Counted from the first letter of the stretch, positions 32,201-40,718 are shown. The stretch is 64,000 nucleotides of DNA from Pseudomonas sp. CFBP13508 (GCF_005233515.1 NZ_QFZZ01000001.1:27319-91318), one strand, 5' to 3'. Notes: a model not told the origin generated them from the sequence alone. Made by a program: numbers and translations.

Positions 32201-34766
32201 GTGCTTCTCGATCTTCGTGGTGCGCTGGATGCGGCCAGTGCGCGAGTGCCGCGAACTGTTGCGCCGTGCGCTCAACGCGGCCCATCGCAGCGGCGATCTG
32301 CCGTATGCGGCGTTCGCTGGAAACAGCCTGATTTCCGATCTGTTATTCATCGGCGAGCCGCTGGCCGAGGTGCAGGCGCAAGCGGAATCAGGGCTGGTCT
32401 ATGCACAAAAGGTCGGTTTCGGTCTGGTGGCGGATTTCATGCGCTGCCAGTTGACGCTGATCCGCATGCTGCGCGGGCAGACGCCGACGTTCGGCTGTTT
32501 CGACGATGAGGGGTTCGATGAAACAGCTGTCGAGGCACATCTGGCCGGTTCGGCGGATCTGGCGCTGGCGCGCGGCAAGTACTGGGTACGCAAGTTGCAG
32601 GCGCGCTATCTGGCCGGGGATTACGCGGCGGCCGCTGAGTGCGCGGCCAAGGCGCAGGGACTTTTGTGGGTGGTTTCGGCGTTTTTCGAGGAGGCCGAAT
32701 ACCATTTCTACGCGGCGTTGACCTTGGCGGCCCACGGCGAAACTGACGCCGGAGCTTTGCAGCGTCTGGGTCAACATCATGAACAGTTGCAGACGTGGGC
32801 GCGCTTGTGTGCAGAGACCTTCGCCAGTCAGGTGGCGCTGGTCGGCGCGGAAATGGCGCGCGTCACCGGGCAGTTGCTCGAAGCCGAATTGCAGTACGAG
32901 CAAGCCATTCAATTGGCTCAGGACAATGGTTTGCTCCATATCGAAGCGCTGGCCAACGAACTGGCCGCACGGTTCTACAGCGCTCGCGGTCTGGCCAGGA
33001 TATCCCGCGTCTACCTGCGCGACGCACGTTATGCCTATCTGCGTTGGGGGGCTGCTGGCAAGGTGCGGGAGCTGGAGCGACGTCATCGTTTTCTGCGTGC
33101 CGAAGAGGCGCAACCGAATCCGGTCACCACGCTCATTACGCCAGTTGAACATCTCGACCTGGCAACGGTGCTCAAGGTCTCTCAAGCAGTCTCCGGCGAG
33201 ATCGTCCTGGACCGTTTGATCGAAACGGTGATGCGCACCGCGATCGAACAGGCCGGGGCCGAGCATGGCCTGCTTATTTTGTTGAACGCCGACGTTCCCT
33301 ATGTCGCTGCGCGAACCCGTATCGGCGACGGTGCCACGCAGTTGTGCAACGCGCCGCTGCACACGGTGGCGCTGGCAGAGTCGGTGCTCTACCAGACGCT
33401 GCGCACCGGCGAAAACCTGTGCCTGGACGACGCGGTTGCCGATCCGCTGTTCGCCGCTGATCCATACGTTCAGCAACGAGGCGCGCGCTCGATCCTTTGC
33501 CTGGCATTGATGAATCAGGCGCGGGTCGCCGGGGCGCTGTATCTGGAAAACAACCTGTCCGCCGGGGTGTTCAGCCCGACGCGTCTCGCCGTGTTGCGCC
33601 TGGTGGCGTCGCAGGCAGCGATCTCGCTGGACAACGCGCGCCTGTACCGCGACCTCGCCGAGCGAGAAGCGAAGATCCGTCGGCTGGTCGACGCCAACAT
33701 CATCGGCATCATCGTCTGGGGCGTGGAAGGGGAAATCATCGAGGCCAACGACGCGTTCCTGCGCATGGTCGGTTACACCCGTGATGAGTTGCTTTCGGGC
33801 AATGTCCATTGGCGTGACATGACCCCGCCGGCGATGCGCGCTAACAGCGATATTGCACTGGCAACGGCGATCCACACCGGCCGGGCCCAGCCATTCGAAA
33901 AGGAGTACATCCGCAAGGACGGCAGTCGGCTGCCGGTGATTGTCGGTCTGGCCGCCTTCGAAGCGAGTCGGCGACAGGGCCTGGCCTTTGTGCTGGATAT
34001 CAGCGAACGCAAGCTGGCTGAAGAGCAAGTGCGCGAAGGCGAGCGTCGTTATCGTCAGGTGCAAACGGAACTGGCCCACGCCAATCGTGTGGCAACCATG
34101 GGTCAGTTGGCCGCATCGATTGCCCACGAAGTCAATCAGCCGATCGCCGCCACGGTGACCCATGCCAATGCCGCGTTGCGCTGGCTCGGTGCAAAGCCAC
34201 CAAATATCAACGAAGTCGAGCAGGGCCTGCGGCATATCATTCTCGACGGCAACCGCGCCGCCGACGTACTCGGGCGCATCCGCGCGCTGATACACAAAAC
34301 GCCACCGCAGCGTCAGCCTGTCAGCCTCAATCTGCTGATTGAAGAAATGGTCGGTTTCAGCCGTGGCGAAGCGCTCAAGCACGGCGCCGAAGTCAGCGTT
34401 GAGCTGGCGGCAGATTTGCCTTTCGTAGTGGCGGACCGGGTCGAACTGCAACAGGTGTTGCTCAACCTGATCATCAACAGCCTCGAAGCCATGACGATCA
34501 TGGCAGAGGGGCAGCGACGTCTGCTGATTCGCAGTGAGGCGCTGGGTTATAACGTGCACATCAGTGTCAGCGATTCGGGGCCGGGCTTTGCCTGCGAGCG
34601 GGCGGAGCAAGTGTTCACGGCGTTCTACACGACCAAATCCACCGGGCTGGGCATGGGCCTGTCGATTTGCCGCACGATCATTGAAGGACACGGCGGCAAA
34701 TTGTGGGCCGAGCGCAATGAGCCGAGCGGGGCGCGGGTGGTGTTTGGCTTGCCGCGTTGTGAATGA
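29292..34766 (+). CDS. giant hybrid: Ser/Thr kinase-like, AAA ATPase, GAF, PAS, histidine kinase
   Basis: 1,824 residues, no membrane helix. Residues ~85-275 are a protein-kinase-like domain with HKDLKP (~123-128) and MAPEQTG, but GFG replaces the Mg-binding DFG (~144) and no clear glycine loop or VAIK lysine is visible, so it may be a pseudokinase. Walker A is GYSGIGKSS (~326) and Walker B FLDDLQWLD (~455), with a long TPR-like helical region to ~1280, GAF (~1290-1440) and PAS (~1455-1570). The HisKA phospho-His is in SIAHEVNQP (~1611), then HATPase with N, G1 (DSGPGF) and G2 (GLGMGLSI) boxes. Partner: the regulator at 28577. Starts GTG 29292 or ATG 29304 are equally plausible; neither has a clear ribosome site. 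Confidence 0.92.
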   Translation: MSTQMASRKQILWEDGERVLSRERGSNDGSLLAVRPALGQPLPSTLERLAHEYSLRNDLNPAWALQPTALERTGTRVRLLFDDPGGEPLSRLLVAPLDIETCLELATNIAKALGHMHQRGLVHKDLKPQHVFVHCHDGQARLTGFGLATRLPRERQAPTPPESIAGTLAYMAPEQTGRMNRSIDSRSDLYAFGVTLYQMLTGSLPFSANDPTEWVHCHIARLPMPVCERVATVPPMFSRLVMKLLAKTAEERYQSAAGVEHDLRRCLDDWRRMRQIETFTLNEQGACERLLIPEKLYGREHEVQTLIDAFANVVQTGAPTLVLVSGYSGIGKSSVVSELHKVLVPSRGLFAAGKFDQYQRDVPYSTLVQAFQGLVRTLLGKRTDVLAGWREALLRALEANARLITDLIPELKLIIGEPPPVPELEPQQAQQRFLQVLQRFIGVFAQAEHPLALFLDDLQWLDAATLDLLEDLLSRAETPHLLLVGAYRDNEVDGDHPLSRTLKTLRHAGVHIDEIRLAPLAGVHIEQLISESLRCPPASIVGLARLVLDKTAGNPFFVIQFLHALAEEKLLTYEPARQRWRWDVHLINGKDYTDNVVDLMVGKLARLPQETRQALQQLACLGNVARLDTLATVLDVPVPHAHSALWPAVRLELVERQDGAYRFVHDRIHEAAYSLITETERAQMHLRIGRLLALQTQGERREEAIFEIVGQLNRGAHLISLRAEREQLAEFNLLAGQRAKASTAYTSALTYLGAGAELLGEQGYDSRHELGFALELNRAECEFLTGQLQLADSRLATLAERALTTVERAAVACLQMDVYLLLDRSDRAVTVCLAFLRQVGIDWPARPDDSQVRDEYQQVWTNLRGRSIEQMIDLPLMEDPAARATLDALGKLFAPAVQSDLNLASLTICKAISLSLQYGNCDASCLLYANFGRVSGPRFGDYAAGYRFGRLGCDLVDRRGLTRYEASTWLCFSIFVVRWMRPVRECRELLRRALNAAHRSGDLPYAAFAGNSLISDLLFIGEPLAEVQAQAESGLVYAQKVGFGLVADFMRCQLTLIRMLRGQTPTFGCFDDEGFDETAVEAHLAGSADLALARGKYWVRKLQARYLAGDYAAAAECAAKAQGLLWVVSAFFEEAEYHFYAALTLAAHGETDAGALQRLGQHHEQLQTWARLCAETFASQVALVGAEMARVTGQLLEAELQYEQAIQLAQDNGLLHIEALANELAARFYSARGLARISRVYLRDARYAYLRWGAAGKVRELERRHRFLRAEEAQPNPVTTLITPVEHLDLATVLKVSQAVSGEIVLDRLIETVMRTAIEQAGAEHGLLILLNADVPYVAARTRIGDGATQLCNAPLHTVALAESVLYQTLRTGENLCLDDAVADPLFAADPYVQQRGARSILCLALMNQARVAGALYLENNLSAGVFSPTRLAVLRLVASQAAISLDNARLYRDLAEREAKIRRLVDANIIGIIVWGVEGEIIEANDAFLRMVGYTRDELLSGNVHWRDMTPPAMRANSDIALATAIHTGRAQPFEKEYIRKDGSRLPVIVGLAAFEASRRQGLAFVLDISERKLAEEQVREGERRYRQVQTELAHANRVATMGQLAASIAHEVNQPIAATVTHANAALRWLGAKPPNINEVEQGLRHIILDGNRAADVLGRIRALIHKTPPQRQPVSLNLLIEEMVGFSRGEALKHGAEVSVELAADLPFVVADRVELQQVLLNLIINSLEAMTIMAEGQRRLLIRSEALGYNVHISVSDSGPGFACERAEQVFTAFYTTKSTGLGMGLSICRTIIEGHGGKLWAERNEPSGARVVFGLPRCE

Positions 34767-34787
34767 ACATGATCAACAGCCAGGCTG

Positions 34788-34806
34788 CCCGGGCATTGAG
34801 CCCGGG
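34788..34806 (+). terminator. hairpin terminator after the hybrid kinase
   Basis: CCCGGGC-ATTGA-GCCCGGG followed by TGTTTCTGT, about 20 bp after the kinase stop and just before the end of the convergent SDR gene. It may serve both strands. Confidence 0.6.
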
Positions 34807-34823
34807 TGTTTCTGTCGGTGAGT

Positions 34824-35588
34824 TCAGGCCACCGGAATTGGATTTTCCAGCAGCGACAGGTTGAACTGCTCGATCAACCCGTGCTCGTTCGCGCCCTGGT
34901 TGGCTCGCAGCGGCAAGACTCGGTCAACCAGCACTTCGGTAGTGGCGGTTTCCAGCTTGATCAGGGTTTCCTCGATAAACTCGCCCAGCGGCATGGCGCG
35001 CTCGTCGCCGCTCTTGTGAATCAGATCGGTATCGACCCAAGGTGGCGCGATTTCCAGGACCTTGACGCTGGTGTCGCGCAGCATGAAACGTTGCGACAGC
35101 GAGTAGGAATGGATCGCCGCTTTGGTCGCCGAATACAGCGCCGTGGTCGCCAGCGGCAGGTAGGCCAGCACCGAGCTGTTGTTGATGATGTAGGCCTCGG
35201 ACTGGCGCTTGAGGTGTTCGACGAACGCCGCGCTGACGCGCACCGGGCCGAGCAGGTTGGTCTGCAACAGACCTACTGCCTGCTCATCGTCGTAGTCGCC
35301 GGAACCCGCGTTGTCGAAGGGCATGATTCCGGCGTTGTTGATGATTACGTTCAACGACGGATGGCGGCGGATGACTTCGGCGGCGACGTCCTTGATCTGC
35401 TGCGCATCGTTGATGTCCAGCTGCACGGTGTCGATGCCCGGATTCGCTTGGGCAATCTCTGCCAGCAGGGTCTGGCGACGACCAGCGATGATGACCTTGT
35501 TGCCGCGCTGATGCAGGGCCTCGGCCAGTGCGCGGCCGATGCCGGAAGTGCCGCCGGTGATGAAGATAGTGTTGGCTTCAAGTTTCAT
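34824..35588 (-). CDS. short-chain dehydrogenase/reductase (DltE-like)
   Basis: A 254-residue NAD(P)-dependent oxidoreductase. Cofactor loop TIFITGGTSGIGRALAEAL (TGGTSGIG), NNAG motif NVIINNAGIMPF (~87), and the catalytic Ser...Tyr-x-x-x-Lys in INNSSVLAYLPLATTALYSATKAA (~140-160). The pattern matches the DltE/YkvO-like SDR branch. It is divergent from a GlxA-type regulator at 35705 with a ~115-bp promoter region between, so that regulator probably controls it. Substrate unknown. Confidence 0.9.
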   Translation of the reverse strand: MKLEANTIFITGGTSGIGRALAEALHQRGNKVIIAGRRQTLLAEIAQANPGIDTVQLDINDAQQIKDVAAEVIRRHPSLNVIINNAGIMPFDNAGSGDYDDEQAVGLLQTNLLGPVRVSAAFVEHLKRQSEAYIINNSSVLAYLPLATTALYSATKAAIHSYSLSQRFMLRDTSVKVLEIAPPWVDTDLIHKSGDERAMPLGEFIEETLIKLETATTEVLVDRVLPLRANQGANEHGLIEQFNLSLLENPIPVA

Positions 35589-35704
35589 GAGCTGCGTCCC
35601 GCAAGTGGATTGATTGGTATGTGGGCCATGATGGAGAAAACCTGCTCCGACCTGAATGACGTATGTGGTAGTGTTTCAGGACATTCAACAACCGGAGCGC
35701 GACC

Positions 35705-36649
35705 ATGCATCGAGTCGGCTATCTGCTCACGGAAGGTTTCCAGGTCATGGCGCTGGCGACCCAGTCGGTGTTCGAGTTCGCCAACATCGTCACGGGCAAA
35801 GCCGTGTACAAGGTGCAGAATTTTTCCCAGGCCGGCGGCATCGTCAGCTCCTCGCTGGGCTTGCACGTCGATACGTTGCCACTGACGCAGGCGGGGCTGG
35901 CCGACAGTTGGCTGGTGGCTGGCACGCTGACTCCGCTGACGCCGCCCGATGCTGACGTGCTGCAAAGCGTGCGCGGGCTCGCCGACGGCGCACGCCGCGT
36001 GGCCGGCATCTGCACCGGCTCGTTCGTATTGGCGCAGGCTGGTGTGCTGGATAACCGCCGCGTGACCACGCACTGGGCGTTCGCCCCGGCGCTGCGCAGG
36101 ATGCATCCGTCGGTGAATGTCGAGGACGACCGCATCTTCATCATCGACGGTCCGGTGTGGACATCGGCGGGCATGACCGCTGGTGTCGACATGGCGCTGG
36201 GTATGGTCGAGAAGGATCTGGGCAGCGAAATCGCCCGCTCGGTCGCCCATCGACTGGTGATGCATCAGCGTAGGTCCGGAGGCCAGTCGCAGCATTCTGA
36301 ACTGCTCTCGCTGTCGCCCAAATCCGACCGCATTCAGAGTGCGCTGGATTACGCGCGCAAGCACCTCAATCGCCCGCTGAGCGTCGAAGAACTGGCCGAA
36401 GTGGTGCACCTGAGTCCGCGGCAATTCACCCGCGTGTTCACCGCCGAAACCGGCCAGTCTCCAGCCAAGGCGATAGAGAGCCTGCGCCTGGAAGCGGCGC
36501 GTTTGCTGATCGAGCAGAGCAGTCACAGTCTGGATGTAGTCGCCAGGGAAACCGGGTTTCGTGACCGCCGGCACATGCGCGAGGTGTTCATGCGCGGCTT
36601 TGGCGTGCCGCCGCAGGCGGTACGGCGGGATTCGCGGCGGATGGTATGA
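35705..36649 (+). CDS. GlxA-type transcriptional regulator (DJ-1/PfpI plus AraC)
   Basis: A 314-residue regulator. The DJ-1/PfpI-like domain spans ~1-185, with VGYLLTEGFQVMALATQSVF and RRVAGICTGSFVLAQAGVLD (Cys at the nucleophile elbow). The AraC DNA-binding domain covers ~215-310 (LSVEELAEVVHLSPRQFTRV; VVARETGFRDRRHMREVFMR). CGGAGC precedes the ATG. Divergent from the SDR gene at 34824, the likely target. It is a distinct paralogue of the regulator at 27369, not a recent duplicate. Confidence 0.9.
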   Translation: MHRVGYLLTEGFQVMALATQSVFEFANIVTGKAVYKVQNFSQAGGIVSSSLGLHVDTLPLTQAGLADSWLVAGTLTPLTPPDADVLQSVRGLADGARRVAGICTGSFVLAQAGVLDNRRVTTHWAFAPALRRMHPSVNVEDDRIFIIDGPVWTSAGMTAGVDMALGMVEKDLGSEIARSVAHRLVMHQRRSGGQSQHSELLSLSPKSDRIQSALDYARKHLNRPLSVEELAEVVHLSPRQFTRVFTAETGQSPAKAIESLRLEAARLLIEQSSHSLDVVARETGFRDRRHMREVFMRGFGVPPQAVRRDSRRMV

Positions 36650-36661
36650 CGTGACCAGGGT

Positions 36662-37429
36662 CTACGAAAAAATGTTGATCCCCATTCTGCCGATCAGGAA
36701 TACGAGCAGAATCAGGAAGAAAACTCTGATGAAACTGCTTCCATAACGTAATGCCAGAAAGACACCGGTCAGTGCACCGGCCATATTGCATAAAGCAACT
36801 ATGCCGCCAATCGCCCACAAGACATTACCGGAGGGGATAAAAAATATGAGCGCAGCGCTGAACGTCCCCAGATTGACCAGTTTTGCAGAGGCTGATGCAT
36901 TGAGGAAATCAAAGCCAAAGACCTTGACGAAGATAAACAGCAGCAGGCTGCCACTGCCCGGTCCGAAGACACCATCGTAGAAACCGATCAGGCTGCCGAA
37001 GAAAACTCCAAGGCAAATGTCTTTCGTTCCGAAGTGGCGGTCTTTGCCTGCCAAACCAAGTTTTTTTTCCATAAACGTGTAGATAGCCATGACTATCAAT
37101 ATGAAAAAGACGACGATCTCCATCAATCTTTTAGGGACAAGGGATACTGAGAGAGCTCCGAGAAAAGAAAATAAAAAAGCGGCGAGCATGGTCGGAAGCA
37201 TTAGCTTCCAGCGGATTTTTATGCGCTTCAGGTAACCCGATATTGATGAAATATTGCCTGCCAGAACGGCCAGTTTGTTGGTGCCGAAAATGGTGGCAAG
37301 GCTGTACTGGGGTAGAGCATGTAGAAGTGCCGGCACCTGTACCAGGCCTCCGCCACCGACCGCAGCGTCTATCAGGCCACCACAAAACGCGAAGAAACCC
37401 AATGCAAGAACAGCGTGTTCAACATCCAT
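36662..37429 (-). CDS. TauE/SafE-family (TSUP) membrane exporter
   Basis: A 255-residue inner-membrane protein with about eight helices in two related halves. The first has FFAFCGGLIDAAVGGGGLVQ then FGTNKLAVLAGNISSISGY. The second has GSLIGFYDGVFGPGSGSLLL then ASASAKLVNLGTFSAALIFF. The paired GGGG/GPGSG and NK/AK motifs are the TauE/SafE hallmark. Members export sulfite, sulfoacetate or other organo-anions. Composition is AT-richer than the flanks. It lies on the same strand as the putative diiron enzyme at 37573 (143-bp gap) and could carry its product or substrate (inference). Confidence 0.88.
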   Translation of the reverse strand: MDVEHAVLALGFFAFCGGLIDAAVGGGGLVQVPALLHALPQYSLATIFGTNKLAVLAGNISSISGYLKRIKIRWKLMLPTMLAAFLFSFLGALSVSLVPKRLMEIVVFFILIVMAIYTFMEKKLGLAGKDRHFGTKDICLGVFFGSLIGFYDGVFGPGSGSLLLFIFVKVFGFDFLNASASAKLVNLGTFSAALIFFIPSGNVLWAIGGIVALCNMAGALTGVFLALRYGSSFIRVFFLILLVFLIGRMGINIFS

Positions 37430-37572
37430 GCGATAGATCCCTGCGGAACGTCATTTAGCCGGAAGGTTCATGAGTCGCTCGTGGTTTGGTTTAAATATCG
37501 TCAAAACATGCCGATCATTCTCCAAGCTCACATTATGAGAGTTCATCGGCATGCTTCGTTAATCCATAGAGA

Positions 37573-38547
37573 TCAACAGGTCATAATCCGATGCATGGCG
37601 GAGAATGCATTGCCGACTCTTTCATTGTAATTGAGCATGATGCCCTTCAGGCGCGCAGGCTTGAACTCCAGACCTACCGTGCGACCGTAAGCTTGCGCGG
37701 CCGCCAAGGCATGCAATCCGTGTTTGTTCTCAACTTCTCCTGAGTGGCCCATTACGTAGCCTTTGGCGTTACGCAGGTTTTGCGTGTTTGTCCTCAAGAA
37801 CGGATTCGCCGCGAGGAGCTTTGCTTCAATATATTGAGCGATGAAATTGTATTCACGACCGTTCCAGAGTTCAGATGAGATTGAAACCATCATCGCATCC
37901 ATAATTGAAGATTTGTGTTCCTGCGAGTTTAGTGCCGTTTTATGCTTGGCGACCCCGGTGATGTATAGGAAGTCCGCGAAGTCATTGCACTCAGCAATTT
38001 TGAATTGTTCTTCAACCCAGGCTGATGCACCAAAAGCTGCAGTCATGTAGTTGTACATTCCGTCATGGCCCTGATGTCCAAGACCGAAATCATCTTTCGC
38101 CACTTCATGCATATGCGCCATGACATTGTGGTAACCCTCACGTCTGTCGGCAGATACCGATATCGCATCCGCCGACAGGCGCATGATGATTTTTGCCGAG
38201 ACAAGGCTGGTGGTTTTATGGGTTTCATTCCACCCATTGAAAAAGCTCAATACCGACGAGTCCATTACTGGCTTTTCGAGGAACGCCCTGAATGCGCTTT
38301 CAGCCGCCAGTTGCGCGTCTTGCGTGATGGAATGATTGAGTACCTCAAGCATGGCGTCCTGTATCTCAGCAACGTTGCCGACGCAGGCCAGCAACGGTTG
38401 ACGCCGTTGGTTCTCTTCTAAGGTACGTCCGGGAATTTTCAAGTTGCGTATGTGCTTGGGCAGGGCCTGGATAAATGTCTCGCCAAATTCTTGCATGGAT
38501 TTATGTTCAAGCGGTTCCAAACGACTCTGTGGCGATGCTGAGCTCAT
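37573..38547 (-). CDS. putative heme-oxygenase-like diiron oxidase/oxygenase
   Basis: A 324-residue all-helical protein. The phrase HEVAKDDFGLGHQGHDGMYN (~147-166) fits the family pattern E-x3-(D/E)-(D/E)-x-G-x-G-x5-H of iron-containing redox enzymes with the heme-oxygenase fold (HDO superfamily). A later helix, MGHSGEVENKHGLHALAAAQ (~266-285), supplies His and Glu residues as further ligands. HDO enzymes cleave C-C or C-N bonds, desaturate or N-oxygenate small molecules. AAGGA precedes the ATG. Divergent from a LysR regulator; followed by a TauE/SafE exporter. The AT-rich composition suggests transfer. The assignment is by motif only; the substrate is unknown. Confidence 0.65.
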   Translation of the reverse strand: MSSASPQSRLEPLEHKSMQEFGETFIQALPKHIRNLKIPGRTLEENQRRQPLLACVGNVAEIQDAMLEVLNHSITQDAQLAAESAFRAFLEKPVMDSSVLSFFNGWNETHKTTSLVSAKIIMRLSADAISVSADRREGYHNVMAHMHEVAKDDFGLGHQGHDGMYNYMTAAFGASAWVEEQFKIAECNDFADFLYITGVAKHKTALNSQEHKSSIMDAMMVSISSELWNGREYNFIAQYIEAKLLAANPFLRTNTQNLRNAKGYVMGHSGEVENKHGLHALAAAQAYGRTVGLEFKPARLKGIMLNYNERVGNAFSAMHRIMTC

Positions 38548-38690
38548 GATGTGTCCTTCTCCCTAAAGACCTATGAAATGTTTGGTTTTAACGCACTTTC
38601 TTGCCTTGCAGCGGCGAAATTAGCCCGATTTGTTGGCCTGCGACAAGTGACTTATACTGACCCAATCATTCATTTTTAATGAGCGTTTAC

Positions 38691-39557
38691 ATGGAGTTTT
38701 CGCAACTGGTCATGTTCAAGGCAGTAGCCGATCTGGGCAGTATCGTCCGTGCCTCGGAGCGATTGCACTGCGTGCCGTCCAACATCACCAACCGCATCAA
38801 GCTTCTGGAACGTGAGCTTGGAGTTGACCTGTTTATAAGGAAAGGCAGAGGATTGATCATCAGCCCTTCAGGTCGGCTTTTTCTCGGCTATACCAACAAA
38901 ATCCTGTCTTTGTGCGAAGAATCGCAACGAGCGCTTGATCCGTCGTCAGCTCCTTCGGGAGAACTCAGGATTGGTGCCATAGAATCATCCGCTACCGGCC
39001 GGTTACCCAAAGTGCTATCCAGGTTTCATCAACTTTATCCGGCTGTACAAATGCAATTCAGCACTGGCGATTGGTCACAATTATCCGCAGAAGTGGTCAA
39101 CTACACGTTGGACGGGGCAATGATTGCCGTCAGGCCAGAACATCCGGACATCGAGAGTCTGGAGATCTATGAAGAGGATCTAGTAGTGATTGCCTCGCCG
39201 TCCGCGGGGGTGATAAACCAGCCAGAGGACCTGCGCGGTGTGGATTTATTCATGTGGCCTGAAGGATGTCCCTACAGAAAGGCTTTGTTAACCTGGCTGG
39301 AGCGGTACAAAGTTTTCAACCCGATAACAAGCATAGCCAGTTATGGCACCATCCTTGGCTGCGTAAGTTCAGGCGCCGGGATATCGTTGGTGCCGAGAGG
39401 CATGTTTGAACAGTTCCGCCAGCTCGGCGGTATTCAAGGATTCTTCTTCAATGACTTAAAGCCTGTGCAGAATTATTTTATCTGGAACAGGCACGTTGAA
39501 TCTCATCGCGCAAAAGACAAGTTTGCCGATTTGCTCAAGGAAGAGTTCAAGGTTTGA
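38691..39557 (+). CDS. LysR-family transcriptional regulator
   Basis: A 288-residue LysR protein: winged HTH MEFSQLVMFKAVADLGSIVR with SERLHCVPSNITNRIKLLERE (~23-43), then the effector-binding domain (GELRIGAIESSATGRLPKVL; YEEDLVVIASPSAGVI; GCVSSGAGISLVPRGMFEQF). The HTH reads CVPSNITNRI in place of the common TQPAVSRQI, as in PtxR/ArgP-like outliers. I prefer ATG 38691; ATG 38679 is also in frame. Divergent from the putative diiron enzyme gene with ~140 bp between, so it very probably controls the enzyme/exporter pair. Confidence 0.9.
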   Translation: MEFSQLVMFKAVADLGSIVRASERLHCVPSNITNRIKLLERELGVDLFIRKGRGLIISPSGRLFLGYTNKILSLCEESQRALDPSSAPSGELRIGAIESSATGRLPKVLSRFHQLYPAVQMQFSTGDWSQLSAEVVNYTLDGAMIAVRPEHPDIESLEIYEEDLVVIASPSAGVINQPEDLRGVDLFMWPEGCPYRKALLTWLERYKVFNPITSIASYGTILGCVSSGAGISLVPRGMFEQFRQLGGIQGFFFNDLKPVQNYFIWNRHVESHRAKDKFADLLKEEFKV

Positions 39558-39681
39558 GAAGTGGGCGGCAGTTGGCCCTATCCTGAAAAGTTCGCCTGCA
39601 CTCGTCATTCAGCACAAGGAACCGAGCGCTTACAGAGACCACTGATAGGCTCTCGCAACCATGGTCATTGGATTGAAATAA

Positions 39682-40242
39682 ATGAATCAGGAAGCGCAAC
39701 TGCGGGATCTGATTGCTGAAGATCCCGTCCGCATGCACATCTTGCGAATAGTCAGGGATCTCAACTTGCCGGACTGCTGGGTTGCCGCAGGTTTTGTGCG
39801 CAGCCTGGTTTGGGATCATCTGCATCAGCGCCAACCTTCGCCGTTGCCCGAGGACATTGATGTCGTATGGTTTGACACAGCATGTGCCAGTGCGCAAACA
39901 GACCTGGCCGTGGAGGTCGAGCTTGCAGCACTGTGCAGTGACTTGAAGTGGTCGGTGAAAAACCAGGCACGCATGCACCAGCGGAACGCCGATGCGCCTT
40001 ATGGGGCGGCTGCGGATTCAATGACGTTCTGGCCGGAAACTGCTACGGCAGTAGGTGTCAGGCTTGATCGGCACGGTGCGATAGAGGTTTCGGCGCCGTT
40101 GGGGCTGGAGGATTTGTTTGCGCTGAAAGTGCGGCCAACCGCCCGATTTGAAAGTGATAAATACGTGGTGTTTCTGGAGCGCCTGCAGTCGAAGAGATGG
40201 CTCGAGATCTGGCCGAAGTTGACGCTCGTAACGCAGGGTTGA
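39682..40242 (+). CDS. nucleotidyltransferase-family protein (COG3575 type)
   Basis: A 186-residue cytosolic protein: CWVAAGFVRSLVWDHLHQ (~32-49) and the acidic motif PEDIDVVWFD (~56-65, the D-x-D of nucleotidyltransferases), then GLEDLFALKVRPTARFESDK and QRLQSKRWLEIWP-like ending. This matches the NTP_transf_6/DUF925 group of pol-beta-fold proteins, whose target is unknown. The start is ATG 39682 with no strong ribosome site. It lies 42 bp before a Nudix gene, a possible operon. Confidence 0.85.
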   Translation: MNQEAQLRDLIAEDPVRMHILRIVRDLNLPDCWVAAGFVRSLVWDHLHQRQPSPLPEDIDVVWFDTACASAQTDLAVEVELAALCSDLKWSVKNQARMHQRNADAPYGAAADSMTFWPETATAVGVRLDRHGAIEVSAPLGLEDLFALKVRPTARFESDKYVVFLERLQSKRWLEIWPKLTLVTQG

Positions 40243-40283
40243 TGCCGCCCCGATTGATCGTTTAAACCGATAAGGAAATCTTT

Positions 40284-40718
40284 ATGCATCCTGACAAGGC
40301 CTGTCCTGTTGTGCTTTGTTTCGCACAGCGCCCGCGAATCCTGTTGTTTCGACATCCACAGGCTGGCGTGCAGTTAGTAAAAGGAACCATTGAGCGCGGA
40401 GAAACACCCGCCGAGGCCGCTTTGCGAGAACTGGCGGAAGAGTCCGGTATCCACAATGCGACAATCAGTGAAGATTTAGGCAGCTGGGAGTCTGGCCACC
40501 ACGGGCAAGTCTGGTCGTTCCAACGTTGCGAGGTGCGTGAGCCACTGTCAGAGCGATGGTCTCACCAGACATTGGATGATCATGGGCATGTCTTCGAATT
40601 TTTTTGGGCCTCGCTCGATGAGTTACCGTATGGCGATTGCCATCCTGTCTTTCGTCGAGCGCTGGGGTTTTTGATGGAGACGTTTAGGTACCAAGAACAA
40701 CTAGCGGCACACGACTGA
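40284..40718 (+). CDS. Nudix hydrolase
   Basis: A 144-residue pyrophosphohydrolase. The Nudix box runs from GTIERGETPAEAALRELAEE into SGI (~35-57), with all of G-x5-E-x7-REUxEExGU present, so metal binding and catalysis should be intact. The flanks (VLCFAQRPRILLFRHPQAGVQ and DDHGHVFEFFWASLDELP) are of the generic NUDIX type without a specificity signature. Candidate substrates include nucleoside diphosphate derivatives. The adjacent nucleotidyltransferase gene ends 42 bp upstream. Confidence 0.9.
   Translation: MHPDKACPVVLCFAQRPRILLFRHPQAGVQLVKGTIERGETPAEAALRELAEESGIHNATISEDLGSWESGHHGQVWSFQRCEVREPLSERWSHQTLDDHGHVFEFFWASLDELPYGDCHPVFRRALGFLMETFRYQEQLAAHD

Noticed and set aside
32388..34691. 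767-residue minus-strand open frame opposite the hybrid kinase
   Set aside because: A shadow frame of GC-rich coding sequence: His/Gln/Arg-rich, no motif, no ribosome site, and fully covered by a gene with clear kinase domains.
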